NCBI GenBank assembly: GCA_048550535.1
Contig: JBLYYN010000050.1
Coordinates: forward strand, 1 to 13,837
Direction: 5' to 3'
From: CBDULX01 sp048550535
GTDB taxonomy: Bacteria > Pseudomonadota > Gammaproteobacteria > SZUA-229
Length of the DNA: 13,837 nucleotides
Shown one piece after another: positions 6,934 to 13,736 of this stretch. Made by a program: the position numbers and the translations under genes. The notes below the pieces were generated by a model that was not told where the DNA came from, ran no database searches, and saw only the letters and a program-made list of their open reading frames with translations. The first letter of the stretch is position 1. Every line of letters begins with the position of its first letter.

Positions 6934-7440
6934 ATGGCAACTAATATAAACGAATCTACAAAAGACGATTTGATTGAGAAACTGATTACCGTAAACCGAG
7001 TAGCCAAAGTGGTTAAAGGTGGTCGTCAGTTTGGTTTCACTGCACTGACAGTTGTTGGTGATGGTGAAGGCAGTATCGGTATTGGTTATGGAAAGGCTAA
7101 AGAAGTGCCTGCTGCTATCCAGAAAGCTATGGATAAAGCGCGCAAGGGCATGAAAAAAGTTCACCTCAATGGCGATACTTTACAGCATGCAATCAATGGT
7201 GAGCATGGTGCAGCAAGCGTCTTCATGAAGCCTGCTTCTGAAGGTACTGGTATTATTGCCGGTGGAGCGATGCGTGCAGTTTTTGAAGCCGTTGGTGTGA
7301 AAAACGTATTGGCCAAGATTAACGGTACACGTAATCCGATCAATGTCGTTCGTGCAACCGTAAATGGTCTGCAAAACATGCATTCACCAGAACTGATTGC
7401 GGCAAAACGCGGCAAGAAAGTTGAAGAAATATTGGGTTAA
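6934..7440 (+). CDS. rpsE: 30S ribosomal protein S5
   Basis: S5 lies at the mRNA entry channel next to S4 and affects translational fidelity and head movement. The product has 168 residues (167 in E. coli). The N-terminal domain contains the loop VNRVAKVVKGGRQFGFTAL, which is where spectinomycin-resistance changes occur in E. coli; I see an ordinary wild-type sequence. GIGYGKAKEVPAAIQKAMDK and the C-terminal GTGIIAGGAMRAVFEAVGV and NPINVVRATVNGL blocks are intact. The stop is 3 bases from the rpmD start. Confidence 0.98.
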   Translation: MATNINESTKDDLIEKLITVNRVAKVVKGGRQFGFTALTVVGDGEGSIGIGYGKAKEVPAAIQKAMDKARKGMKKVHLNGDTLQHAINGEHGAASVFMKPASEGTGIIAGGAMRAVFEAVGVKNVLAKINGTRNPINVVRATVNGLQNMHSPELIAAKRGKKVEEILG

Positions 7441-7443
7441 ACC

Positions 7444-7629
7444 ATGGCACAGAAAAAGATTAAATTAACACTGGTTAAAAGTTCGGCTGGTCGATTGAAA
7501 AATCATATTGCTTGTGTTCGCGGCCTTGGACTGCGTCGTACTAACCATACAGTTGAAGTAATTGATACTCCTGAAAACCGTGGCATGATTAACAAGGTGT
7601 CATACTTGTTAAAGGTTGAGGAAGCTTAA
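7444..7629 (+). CDS. rpmD: 50S ribosomal protein L30
   Basis: L30 is a small ferredoxin-like-fold protein of the large subunit. It has 61 residues (59 in E. coli), beginning MAQKKIKLTLVKSSAGRL and containing the conserved GLGLRRTNHTVEVIDTPENRGMINKV signature around residues 27-52. The ribosome binding site is weak: only GGGT inside the end of rpsE, 3 bases before its stop. Translation may therefore depend on coupling with rpsE. One base separates the stop from the rplO start. Confidence 0.97.
   Translation: MAQKKIKLTLVKSSAGRLKNHIACVRGLGLRRTNHTVEVIDTPENRGMINKVSYLLKVEEA
7618..7622 (+). promoter_or_regulatory. Ribosome binding site deciding the rplO start
   Basis: GAGGA inside the end of rpmD lies 8 bases before the ATG at 7631. 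It rules against the in-frame TTG at 7616, which overlaps it. Confidence 0.75.
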
Positions 7630-7630
7630 A

Positions 7631-8065
7631 ATGCAACTAAATAGTATCAAACCTGCATCTGGTAGTCGTAAAACCAGTAAACGAGTAGGTCGTGGAATTG
7701 GTAGTGGCCTGGGCAAAACCTGTGGTCGTGGCCACAAAGGGCAGAAATCACGCTCAGGCGGATTTCATAAAGTGGGCTTTGAAGGCGGTCAGATGCCACT
7801 TCAACGCCGTTTGCCTAAAGTTGGTTTTAACTCACGCGGCGCTAAATACAGTGCAGAAGTTCGTTTAAACGAGCTTGAAAAACTGGCTAGTGATGAGATT
7901 ACTCTGGCAGCGCTAATTGAAGCAGATATTGTTCCTGCTTTCACCAAAAAAGCAAAAGTGATTGCTTCCGGTGAAATCAAAAAAGCGGTTACATTGAAAG
8001 ATGTAGCGGCTACAAAAGGCGCAAAATCAGCTATCGAAGCTGCTGGCGGAAAAGTCGAAGCTTAA
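7631..8065 (+). CDS. rplO: 50S ribosomal protein L15
   Basis: L15 is a late-assembly protein of the large subunit whose long N-terminal extension penetrates 23S rRNA. From the ATG at 7631 it has 144 residues, the E. coli length. The glycine- and arginine-rich N-terminal region (GRGIGSGLGKTCGRGHKGQK) and FEGGQMPLQRRLPKVGF are diagnostic, and the C-terminal globular part ends TKGAKSAIEAAGGKVE. A TTG at 7616 would add five residues absent from the family and is rejected. secY follows after 19 bases. Confidence 0.98.
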   Translation: MQLNSIKPASGSRKTSKRVGRGIGSGLGKTCGRGHKGQKSRSGGFHKVGFEGGQMPLQRRLPKVGFNSRGAKYSAEVRLNELEKLASDEITLAALIEADIVPAFTKKAKVIASGEIKKAVTLKDVAATKGAKSAIEAAGGKVEA

Positions 8066-8084
8066 CACTAGGGATACGCGCTAA

Positions 8085-9407
8085 ATGGCTGGTATTGATC
8101 TGTCCAAAATGCAGGAACTCCGACAACGCATCTTTTTTGTTATAGGTGCGTTGATTGTTTATCGGATCGGGACTTTTATTCCCGTTCCAGGTATTGATCC
8201 AGCCGTTATGTCGGCCATTTTTGAACAACAACAGGGGACTATCCTTGATGTTTTCAATATGTTCTCAGGTGGTGCACTTCAGCGTATGTCGCTGTTTGCA
8301 CTGGGTGTTATGCCCTATATTTCGGCATCGATCATCATCCAACTGCTGTCTGTGACTGTACCCAGTCTGGAACAGCTGAAAAAGGAAGGTGAATCGGGTC
8401 GTCGTAAAATAAGTATGTACACTCGCTACTTTACCCTGGTACTGGCCACTTTCCAGTCACTGGGTGTAGCTAAAATGCTGCTTTCCCAGAGTACCGGCGG
8501 GATGCCTGTGGTATATCTGGAGAGCTCAACGGCATTTTATGTGATTGCTATCTCGTCACTGGTCACAGGTACTATGTTCCTGATGTGGCTGGGTGAACAA
8601 ATTACAGAGCGAGGGATAGGAAATGGTATATCTATCCTGATTTTTGCTGGTATAATAGCCGGCTTGCCCTCGGCTATAGGTGGCACACTGGAGCTGGTTA
8701 GAACCGGTGAATTGCATACAATTGCAGCGATCATCCTGTTTATTCTGGCTGTTGCTGTAACTGGTTTCGTTATTTTTGTGGAACGCGGGCAGCGACGGAT
8801 TACTGTAAATTATGCCAAACGGCAGCAGGGCCGCAAAATGTATGCTGCACAAAGCAGTCATTTGCCGCTTAAACTGAATATGGCGGGTGTTATCCCACCT
8901 ATTTTTGCTTCCAGTATAATTTTATTCCCAGCTACACTGGGTGGCTGGTTTGGCCAGTCACAGGGCATGGAATGGTTGCAGGATTTATCCACGACATTAT
9001 CACCCGGGCAACCGATTTACGTGATCTTGTACGCAGCAGCTATTATATTTTTCTGTTTTTTCTATACGGCATTGGTGTTCAATTCCCGTGAGACAGCAGA
9101 TAATTTAAAGAAATCAGGCGCGTTTATTCCTGGCATACGTCCAGGTGAGCAAACAGCCAAGTACATTGATGGTGTTATGACCCGGCTGACTCTGGTTGGG
9201 GCAATTTACATCACAGCTGTGTGTTTACTGCCCGAGTTTCTTATTTTGTACTGGAATGTGCCTTTTTACTTTGGTGGCACATCATTGCTGATTATTGTGG
9301 TCGTGGTCATGGATTTCATGGCTCAACTACAGTCGCACATGATGTCCCAGCAGTATGAAGGACTGATGAAAAAAGCGAATTTTAAAGGTTTGGGTAAAAA
9401 GACCTGA
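8085..9407 (+). CDS. secY: Protein translocase channel subunit SecY
   Basis: SecY is the channel-forming subunit of the SecYEG translocase in the inner membrane; it passes unfolded secretory proteins and inserts membrane proteins. The product has 440 residues (443 in E. coli), and its hydrophobicity is compatible with ten membrane segments. The first is around residues 16-36, followed by the plug region (FNMFSGGALQRMSLFALGV). GIGNGISILIFAGI, GVIPPIFASSIILFPAT and the cytoplasmic C5 loop GIRPGEQTAKYIDGV are all present. The latter contains the arginine shown in E. coli to be essential for SecA-driven export. Its position after rplO is standard. AGGGA 11 bases upstream of the ATG is the likely ribosome binding site. 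Confidence 0.99.
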   Translation: MAGIDLSKMQELRQRIFFVIGALIVYRIGTFIPVPGIDPAVMSAIFEQQQGTILDVFNMFSGGALQRMSLFALGVMPYISASIIIQLLSVTVPSLEQLKKEGESGRRKISMYTRYFTLVLATFQSLGVAKMLLSQSTGGMPVVYLESSTAFYVIAISSLVTGTMFLMWLGEQITERGIGNGISILIFAGIIAGLPSAIGGTLELVRTGELHTIAAIILFILAVAVTGFVIFVERGQRRITVNYAKRQQGRKMYAAQSSHLPLKLNMAGVIPPIFASSIILFPATLGGWFGQSQGMEWLQDLSTTLSPGQPIYVILYAAAIIFFCFFYTALVFNSRETADNLKKSGAFIPGIRPGEQTAKYIDGVMTRLTLVGAIYITAVCLLPEFLILYWNVPFYFGGTSLLIIVVVVMDFMAQLQSHMMSQQYEGLMKKANFKGLGKKT

Positions 9408-9437
9408 GCCTGAATATTATTTAGCGAGAGCAGAGTT

Positions 9438-9551
9438 ATGAAAGTTCGTGCATCTGTAAAGAAAATCTGCAGAAATTGCAAGGTTATTAAGAGAAATGGT
9501 GTTGTTCGTGTGATCTGTAAGGATCCACGTCATAAACAACGCCAAGGTTGA
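9438..9551 (+). CDS. rpmJ: 50S ribosomal protein L36 (zinc-binding form)
   Basis: L36 is the smallest ribosomal protein and binds 23S rRNA in the large subunit. The reading frame from the ATG at 9438 gives 37 residues starting MKVRASVKKICRNCKVIKR and ending HKQRQG, one residue shorter than E. coli RpmJ. The zinc ligands are intact: Cys11, Cys14, Cys27 and His32 (CxxC-x12-C-x4-H), making it the C+ form. A GAGAGCAGAG stretch provides the ribosome binding site. It is the last spc gene, 30 bases after secY and 58 before rpsM. Confidence 0.98.
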   Translation: MKVRASVKKICRNCKVIKRNGVVRVICKDPRHKQRQG

Positions 9552-9557
9552 TTTGAG

Positions 9558-9600
9558 AACGTTAAATCGTTAAAATGCCGCGCTTTGCGCGATTCTGGAG
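9558..9600 (+). promoter_or_regulatory. Candidate structured leader before rpsM
   Basis: The 58 bases between rpmJ and rpsM hold two adjacent inverted repeats. AACG (9558-9561) pairs with CGTT (9568-9571), and CGCGC (9579-9583) pairs with GCGCG (9587-9591) across a TTT loop. They are followed by the GGAG ribosome binding site at 9597-9600. In E. coli the equivalent region folds into the pseudoknot through which S4 represses the alpha operon. This leader is much shorter, and equivalence is not shown; it is inferred from position only. Confidence 0.4.
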
Positions 9601-9609
9601 ACAGATTGA

Positions 9610-9966
9610 ATGGCCCGTATTGCTGGTATTAACATACCTGATCAGAAACATGCTGTCATAGGTTTGACCTATGTCTATGGTATTGGTCGTACCCGTGCAC
9701 AGGGCATCTGTGCAAGTGCTGGTATTGAACCAACCACTAAAATCAGGGAACTGACTGAAGAACAACTTGAAACTTTGCGAACTGAAGTTGGCAAATTCGC
9801 TGTCGAAGGTGACTTGCGCCGTGAAGTTTCTATGAACATTAAACGTCTGATGGACCTGGGTTGCTACCGTGGTATACGTCATCGCCGTGGCCTGCCACTG
9901 CGTGGTCAACGTACTCAGACTAATGCACGTACTCGTAAAGGGCCTAAACGCCCGATTCGTAAGTAA
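9610..9966 (+). CDS. rpsM: 30S ribosomal protein S13
   Basis: S13 is in the 30S head, contacts the P-site tRNA and forms bridges to the large subunit. The 118-residue length equals that of E. coli. It begins MARIAGINIPDQKHAVIGLT and carries a helix-two-turn-helix region (YGIGRTRAQGICASAGIE), the GCYRGIRHRRGLPLRGQRT signature and a basic C-terminal tail ending GPKRPIRK that reaches the P site. GGAG 9 bases before the ATG is the ribosome binding site. It is the first alpha-operon gene in E. coli. Confidence 0.98.
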   Translation: MARIAGINIPDQKHAVIGLTYVYGIGRTRAQGICASAGIEPTTKIRELTEEQLETLRTEVGKFAVEGDLRREVSMNIKRLMDLGCYRGIRHRRGLPLRGQRTQTNARTRKGPKRPIRK

Positions 9967-9989
9967 GCTGGTTTATCGGGAATAAAGTA

Positions 9990-10373
9990 ATGGCCAAACC
10001 AACTGGTAAGAAAAAAGTAAAACGTACGGTGACTGATGGTGTTGCTCATATATATGCATCATTTAACAATACCATCGTAACCATCTCTGATCGTCAGGGT
10101 AATACACTATCCTGGGCTACTGCGGGTGGATCAGGTTTTCGCGGTTCTCGTAAGAGTACGCCTTTTGCTGCACAGGTTGCTGCGGAACGTGCCGGAACTC
10201 GTGCAAAAGATTATGGCGTTAAAAATCTTGATGTTATGGTTAAAGGACCTGGTCCTGGCCGTGAATCTGCAGTTCGAGCTTTAAACAATGCAGGTTTTAA
10301 AATCACCAACATCAGTGATGTAACACCTATACCACATAACGGTTGTCGTCCTCCAAAACGACGTCGTGTGTAA
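9990..10373 (+). CDS. rpsK: 30S ribosomal protein S11
   Basis: S11 sits on the 30S platform beside the E site and the anti-Shine-Dalgarno end of 16S rRNA. The 127-residue product (129 in E. coli) contains GVAHIYASFNNTIVTISDRQ, SAGGS-like WATAGGSGFRGSRKSTPFAA, VKGPGPGRESAVRAL and the ending NGCRPPKRRRV. A GGGAA sequence lies upstream in the 23-base gap after rpsM. Its C-terminal asparagine-glycine pair (HNGC) is the site where isoaspartate is reported in E. coli S11; the motif is conserved here. Confidence 0.98.
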   Translation: MAKPTGKKKVKRTVTDGVAHIYASFNNTIVTISDRQGNTLSWATAGGSGFRGSRKSTPFAAQVAAERAGTRAKDYGVKNLDVMVKGPGPGRESAVRALNNAGFKITNISDVTPIPHNGCRPPKRRRV

Positions 10374-10388
10374 TTCTGGAGTAAGCTA

Positions 10389-11009
10389 GTGGCTAGATAC
10401 ATAGGTCCAAAATGTAAATTAAGTCGTCGAGAAGGTGTCGATCTCGAACTTAAATCTGGTATTCGCGCACTGGATACCAAATGTAAACTTGATCAGGTAC
10501 CTGGTCAGCACGGTGCACGTCGTACGCGTTTGTCTGACTACGCCTTACAGTTGCGTGAAAAACAGAAAGTTCGACGTATTTATGGTGTTCTTGAGAAGCA
10601 ATTCCGTAACTACTATAAAAAAGCAGCTAGCCGTAAGGGCTCAACAGGTGAAAACCTGTTACAACTGCTGGAAACACGCCTGGATAATGTTGTATACAGA
10701 AGTGGTTTTGGTTCGACTCGCTCAGAAGCCCGTCAGCTAATCAGCCATAAGTCCATAATGGTTAATGGTCAGCTGGTCAATATTCCATCATATGCGATCA
10801 AACCTGATGATGTTGTAACCGTTCGTGAGAAATCAAAGCAGCAAACGCGTATACAGGATGCACTGAGCCTGGCTAAACAACGTGGCATTGCTGAATGGAT
10901 CGCTCTGGATGAAAGCAAAATGGAAGCGGTATTTAAAAACATCCCGGAACGCGCTGATTTACCAGCAGATATCAACGAATCACTGATCGTGGAATTGTAC
11001 TCCAAGTAA
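10389..11009 (+). CDS. rpsD: 30S ribosomal protein S4
   Basis: S4 nucleates 30S assembly by binding the 5' domain of 16S rRNA and, in E. coli, represses translation of the alpha operon. The 206-residue length equals that of E. coli. The start is GTG at 10389 (MARYIGPKCKLSRREG); no in-frame ATG lies nearby, and GGAG at 10378-10381 supports it. An S4 RNA-binding domain lies roughly at residues 96-160, with RLDNVVYRSGFGSTRSEARQ and VNGQLVNIPSY. Cysteines are present at 9 and 32 only, so the four-cysteine zinc site of some S4 proteins is incomplete. Confidence 0.98.
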   Translation: MARYIGPKCKLSRREGVDLELKSGIRALDTKCKLDQVPGQHGARRTRLSDYALQLREKQKVRRIYGVLEKQFRNYYKKAASRKGSTGENLLQLLETRLDNVVYRSGFGSTRSEARQLISHKSIMVNGQLVNIPSYAIKPDDVVTVREKSKQQTRIQDALSLAKQRGIAEWIALDESKMEAVFKNIPERADLPADINESLIVELYSK

Positions 11010-11024
11010 AGGAGACCTGTACGT

Positions 11025-12020
11025 ATGTCAGGCACAGCAGACGAATTACTTACACCTCGTAATATTGATGTTAACGCATTCAGTCCAACTCGCGCTAAGG
11101 TTACACTTGAACCCTTAGAGCGAGGTTTTGGCCATACACTTGGTAATGCACTACGACGCATCCTTCTTTCTTCCATTGAAGGTGCTGCAATTGTCGAGGC
11201 AGAAATCGAGGGTGTACTTCATGAATACAGTTCAGTTGAGGGTGTGCATGAAGACGTACTCGATATATTGCTGAATCTTAAGGGCGTCGCAATTCAGATG
11301 CATAATAAAGATGAAGCTACCCTGAGCTTAAGGAAAAAAGGCAAGGGGGCTGTAACCGCTGCTGATATTGCAGTTGATCATGATATTGATATCATCAATC
11401 CTGATCACGTAATTGCCAATATCACAGGTGACATTGAGCTCAATATGACTTTGAAAATAGCTAAAGGTCGCGGTTATCAACCTGCATCTTTGCGAAAGTC
11501 TGAATCAGAATCAGGTACTACAATTGGTGTATTGAGCCTTGATGCCTCATTCAGCCCAATCAGTCGTGTTGCGTACAATGTAGAAAGTGCACGTGTAGAG
11601 CAGCGTACCAATCTGGATAAGCTGATTCTGGACATAGAAACTAATGGAACGGTTGATCCGGAAGAAACGATCCGCACTGCAGCAACAATCTTGCAGCAAC
11701 AGCTGGCGGCATTTGTGAATCTGCAGAGTATCGAAGAAGCAGAAGCTGAGTCTGACGAAGCTGAGATTGATCCAATCCTGCTGCGTCCAGTGGATGATCT
11801 GGAGCTGACTGTACGTTCTGCAAACTGTTTGAAAGCAGAAAATATTTATTACATTGGTGATCTTATTCAACGCACAGAAGTTGAATTGTTGAAAACACCA
11901 AACTTGGGTAAAAAGTCTCTGACTGAGATTAAAGATGTTCTGGCATCACATGGACTGTCTTTGGGGGTACGCCTTGAAAACTGGCCACCGGCATCAATCA
12001 GAGATAAAGAAGCGAATTAA
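11025..12020 (+). CDS. rpoA: DNA-directed RNA polymerase subunit alpha
   Basis: The alpha subunit dimerises to scaffold RNA polymerase assembly, and its C-terminal domain binds promoter UP elements and activators. The product has 331 residues (329 in E. coli). The N-terminal domain (about 1-235) has the assembly motif GFGHTLGNALRRILLSS. An acidic linker (EEAEAESDEAEIDP) leads to the C-terminal domain, whose DNA-binding surface VRSANCLKAENI and helix-hairpin-helix TPNLGKKSLTEIKDVL are intact. The arginine matching E. coli Arg265 is near residue 267. AAGGAGA 8-10 bases before the ATG is a strong ribosome binding site, consistent with the high alpha expression expected. Confidence 0.99.
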   Translation: MSGTADELLTPRNIDVNAFSPTRAKVTLEPLERGFGHTLGNALRRILLSSIEGAAIVEAEIEGVLHEYSSVEGVHEDVLDILLNLKGVAIQMHNKDEATLSLRKKGKGAVTAADIAVDHDIDIINPDHVIANITGDIELNMTLKIAKGRGYQPASLRKSESESGTTIGVLSLDASFSPISRVAYNVESARVEQRTNLDKLILDIETNGTVDPEETIRTAATILQQQLAAFVNLQSIEEAEAESDEAEIDPILLRPVDDLELTVRSANCLKAENIYYIGDLIQRTEVELLKTPNLGKKSLTEIKDVLASHGLSLGVRLENWPPASIRDKEAN

Positions 12021-12021
12021 T

Positions 12022-12036
12022 CGTAGCATTTCTACG
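12022..12036 (+). repeat. Small hairpin between rpoA and rplQ
   Basis: CGTAG (12022-12026) and CTACG (12032-12036) form a perfect 5-base-pair stem with a 5-base loop, just after the rpoA stop and before the AAGG ribosome binding site of rplQ. With no T-run, it is not a terminator. It might tune rplQ translation or mark an RNA cleavage site, or be chance. Confidence 0.4.
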
Positions 12037-12050
12037 TAAGGTAAACGAAC

Positions 12051-12449
12051 ATGCGTCATCGTAAATCAGGTCGACAATTAAACAGAAACAGCAGCCACCG
12101 TAAGGCTATGTTCCAGAATATGACTAATTCTCTGTTTAAACATGAAATTATCAAAACTACACTACCAAAAGCAAAAGAACTGCGTCGTGTGGCAGAACCA
12201 TTGATTACTCTGGCAAAAGAAGACAGCGTTGCTAAGCGTCGTCTGGCTTTTGACCGTATGCGTGATAAAGAGATGGTGGGTAAACTATTTTCTGATCTTG
12301 CACCGCGTTACAAAGACCGTCCAGGTGGTTATCTGCGTATACTTAAATGTGGATTCCGTGCCGGTGATGCTGCTCCAATGGCTTATGTAGAGCTGATTGA
12401 TCGCCCAGAAATCACTGATCAAACTGTAGAAGAAGTTGCAACTGACTAA
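12051..12449 (+). CDS. rplQ: 50S ribosomal protein L17
   Basis: L17 lies on the solvent side of the large subunit near the tunnel exit. The 132-residue product (127 in E. coli) starts MRHRKSGRQLNRNSSHRKAM and contains FKHEIIKTTLPKAKELRRVAEPLITLAK and GGYLRILKCGFRAGDAAPMAYVELIDR. The extra length is an acidic C-terminal tail (TDQTVEEVATD), a variable part of the family. AAGG 9 bases before the ATG is the ribosome binding site. It is the last gene of the cluster, and a strong terminator follows 20 bases after its stop. Confidence 0.98.
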   Translation: MRHRKSGRQLNRNSSHRKAMFQNMTNSLFKHEIIKTTLPKAKELRRVAEPLITLAKEDSVAKRRLAFDRMRDKEMVGKLFSDLAPRYKDRPGGYLRILKCGFRAGDAAPMAYVELIDRPEITDQTVEEVATD

Positions 12450-12468
12450 GCAATTTCATATATGTGAC

Positions 12469-12499
12469 AAAAAAAGCCGGTCTTTGACCGGCTTTTTTT
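12469..12499 (+). terminator. Intrinsic terminator closing the alpha operon
   Basis: GCCGGTC (12476-12482) and GACCGGC (12486-12492) form a perfect GC-rich stem with a TTT loop. It is flanked by seven As (12469-12475) and seven Ts (12493-12499). The A-T arms can extend the stem to 14 pairs. The strong T-run makes it an efficient terminator after rplQ, and the A-run allows some function in the other direction. Confidence 0.95.
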
Positions 12500-12567
12500 G
12501 TTTCTGGCTTGTTGATTTTTATATATATTGTCTAACTTTCCACTTTTGGTCTTTCCATGCTATGTTA

Positions 12568-12596
12568 TTCAGGTTCAATTATAGTTTAATTATAAA
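12568..12596 (+). promoter_or_regulatory. Weak candidate promoter and AT-rich direct repeat before the cyclase gene
   Basis: The 135 bases between the terminator and the cyclase start are very AT-rich. A possible -35 (TTCAGG, 12568-12573) and -10 (TATAAA, 12591-12596) are spaced 17 bases apart, but the -35 match is poor. AATTATA occurs twice (12577-12583 and 12588-12594), 11 bases apart, about one helical turn. A promoter is expected here because of the upstream terminator; its exact place is uncertain. Confidence 0.3.
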
Positions 12597-12634
12597 CTTC
12601 CATATAAAACCCTAGACGATTCAAACGGTACATC

Positions 12635-13537
12635 ATGGATACATCCGTGGATAATATAACAGTGATGTTTGCTGACGTTGCTGGCAGTACCGAACTGTAC
12701 CAGCAATTTGGTGATGTGCATGCTAATGCCATCATCCATGACATTATCGATATGATGTCTGATATTACGATCAAGAATTCAGGGAAGATTGTAAAAACCA
12801 TCGGTGATGAAATCATGTGTCGCTTTCACAAAGCCGATAATGCCTTTATTACTGCCAGTGTCATACAGGAAATGCTGCAGAACAGGCCCAAGGTGAATGG
12901 TGCTAAAGTGCTTGTGAGGATAGGCATGCATACGGGGCAGGCGCTGTTACGTGAAGATGGTGATGTGTTTGGTGATGTTGTTAACGTGGCGTCCCGGGTT
13001 GTCGCCATTGCTAAAGGCAACCAGATTATTACAACAAAGACCACTATTGATGCTTTAAGTCCAGTTTTTCAAACCAGCTGTCGCGAATTTGATCGTATTC
13101 CTCTTAAAGGCCAATCAGAGGAGTCTGTTATCTGTGAGGTCGTATGGGAGGCGGATGATGCTACCCGTATGTCTACCATGATCAATTTCATAGATACCAT
13201 CCCTTCGGCCAGGCAACTTCACCTCAAATATCAGGATAAGGAAATTGTACTCAATCCACTGTCACCCCGATTATCTCTAGGTAGAGGTAGTCAATGTGAT
13301 TTTGTAATCAATAGTATCCATGCCTCTAGAAGTCATGCAACAATAGAATTTCGTCGTGGCAAATTTGTCATTATTGACCAGAGTACCAATGGTACTTTCG
13401 TAAAAAATGATGATAGTAGTGAGGTGTATCTGAGGAGGGAGGAGCAGCCTATCATGGGGAATGGTACAATTAGCCTGGGTGTGAATACCGGGCATGAACC
13501 CCATCAACAGATATATTTTCGGTGTAGTGTTAAATAA
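12635..13537 (+). CDS. Class III adenylate cyclase with C-terminal FHA domain
   Basis: This 300-residue soluble protein has two domains. Residues about 5-170 form a class III nucleotide cyclase domain. Visible residues are the metal-binding Asp14 (FADVAGST) and Asp58 (KTIGDEIM), Lys54 and Asp110 at the adenine-selecting positions (DVFG), and the transition-state pair Asn117 and Arg121 (VNVASR). The full set predicts active cAMP synthesis from ATP. After a linker (about 172-194), residues 195-295 form an FHA domain with Gly216-Arg217, Ser231/His234 and Asn252-Gly-Thr, the usual phosphothreonine-binding signature. There is no signal peptide or membrane segment. The ribosome binding site is weak (ACGGTA). 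It follows the alpha-operon terminator, so separate transcription is likely. The inferred role is cAMP synthesis tuned by a phosphorylated partner; the partner is not in view. Confidence 0.9.
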   Translation: MDTSVDNITVMFADVAGSTELYQQFGDVHANAIIHDIIDMMSDITIKNSGKIVKTIGDEIMCRFHKADNAFITASVIQEMLQNRPKVNGAKVLVRIGMHTGQALLREDGDVFGDVVNVASRVVAIAKGNQIITTKTTIDALSPVFQTSCREFDRIPLKGQSEESVICEVVWEADDATRMSTMINFIDTIPSARQLHLKYQDKEIVLNPLSPRLSLGRGSQCDFVINSIHASRSHATIEFRRGKFVIIDQSTNGTFVKNDDSSEVYLRREEQPIMGNGTISLGVNTGHEPHQQIYFRCSVK

Positions 13538-13665
13538 GGTGCTAATTTTTACCGTATTTGTGCTTAGGGGTGTTCTATATTGCAGTAATGATATTTATTA
13601 TAAATTCTGTAACAGTAAATCCTGATTGGTGAGCTTATCAAAAGTGGCTAACTGCAAGCTCGAAC

Positions 13666-13702
13666 AAAAAAGGCGTACTCATTGAAAAATGAGTACGCCT
13701 TT
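13666..13702 (-). terminator. Terminator between convergent genes
   Basis: GGCGTACTCATT (13672-13683) and AATGAGTACGCC (13688-13699) form a perfect 12-pair stem with a GAAA loop. Six As on the left give a six-T tail when read on the minus strand, 35 bases past the stop of the minus-strand gene. In the plus direction only TTT follows, so it ends the cyclase transcript less strongly. No other terminator is seen after the cyclase gene, so both genes probably share it. Confidence 0.9.
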
Positions 13703-13736
13703 CATATCCTGCATACAATTAGGCACAGAGCAGTAT

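Noticed and set aside
15..7440. Antibiotic-resistance changes in L4 (Lys63), L22 (Met82-Arg84) or the S5 spectinomycin loop.
   Set aside because: All these positions carry the ordinary wild-type residues.
12463..12467. TGTGA upstream of the cyclase gene as half of a CRP-cAMP site.
   Set aside because: No matching TCACA half lies at the expected spacing, and the motif sits before the terminator of rplQ. Feedback control of the cyclase by CRP is not supported.
13631..13661. GAGCTT...AAGCTC inverted repeat after the cyclase gene.
   Set aside because: Only 6 pairs with a loop of about 19 bases and no T-run; the strong hairpin just to the right explains termination better.
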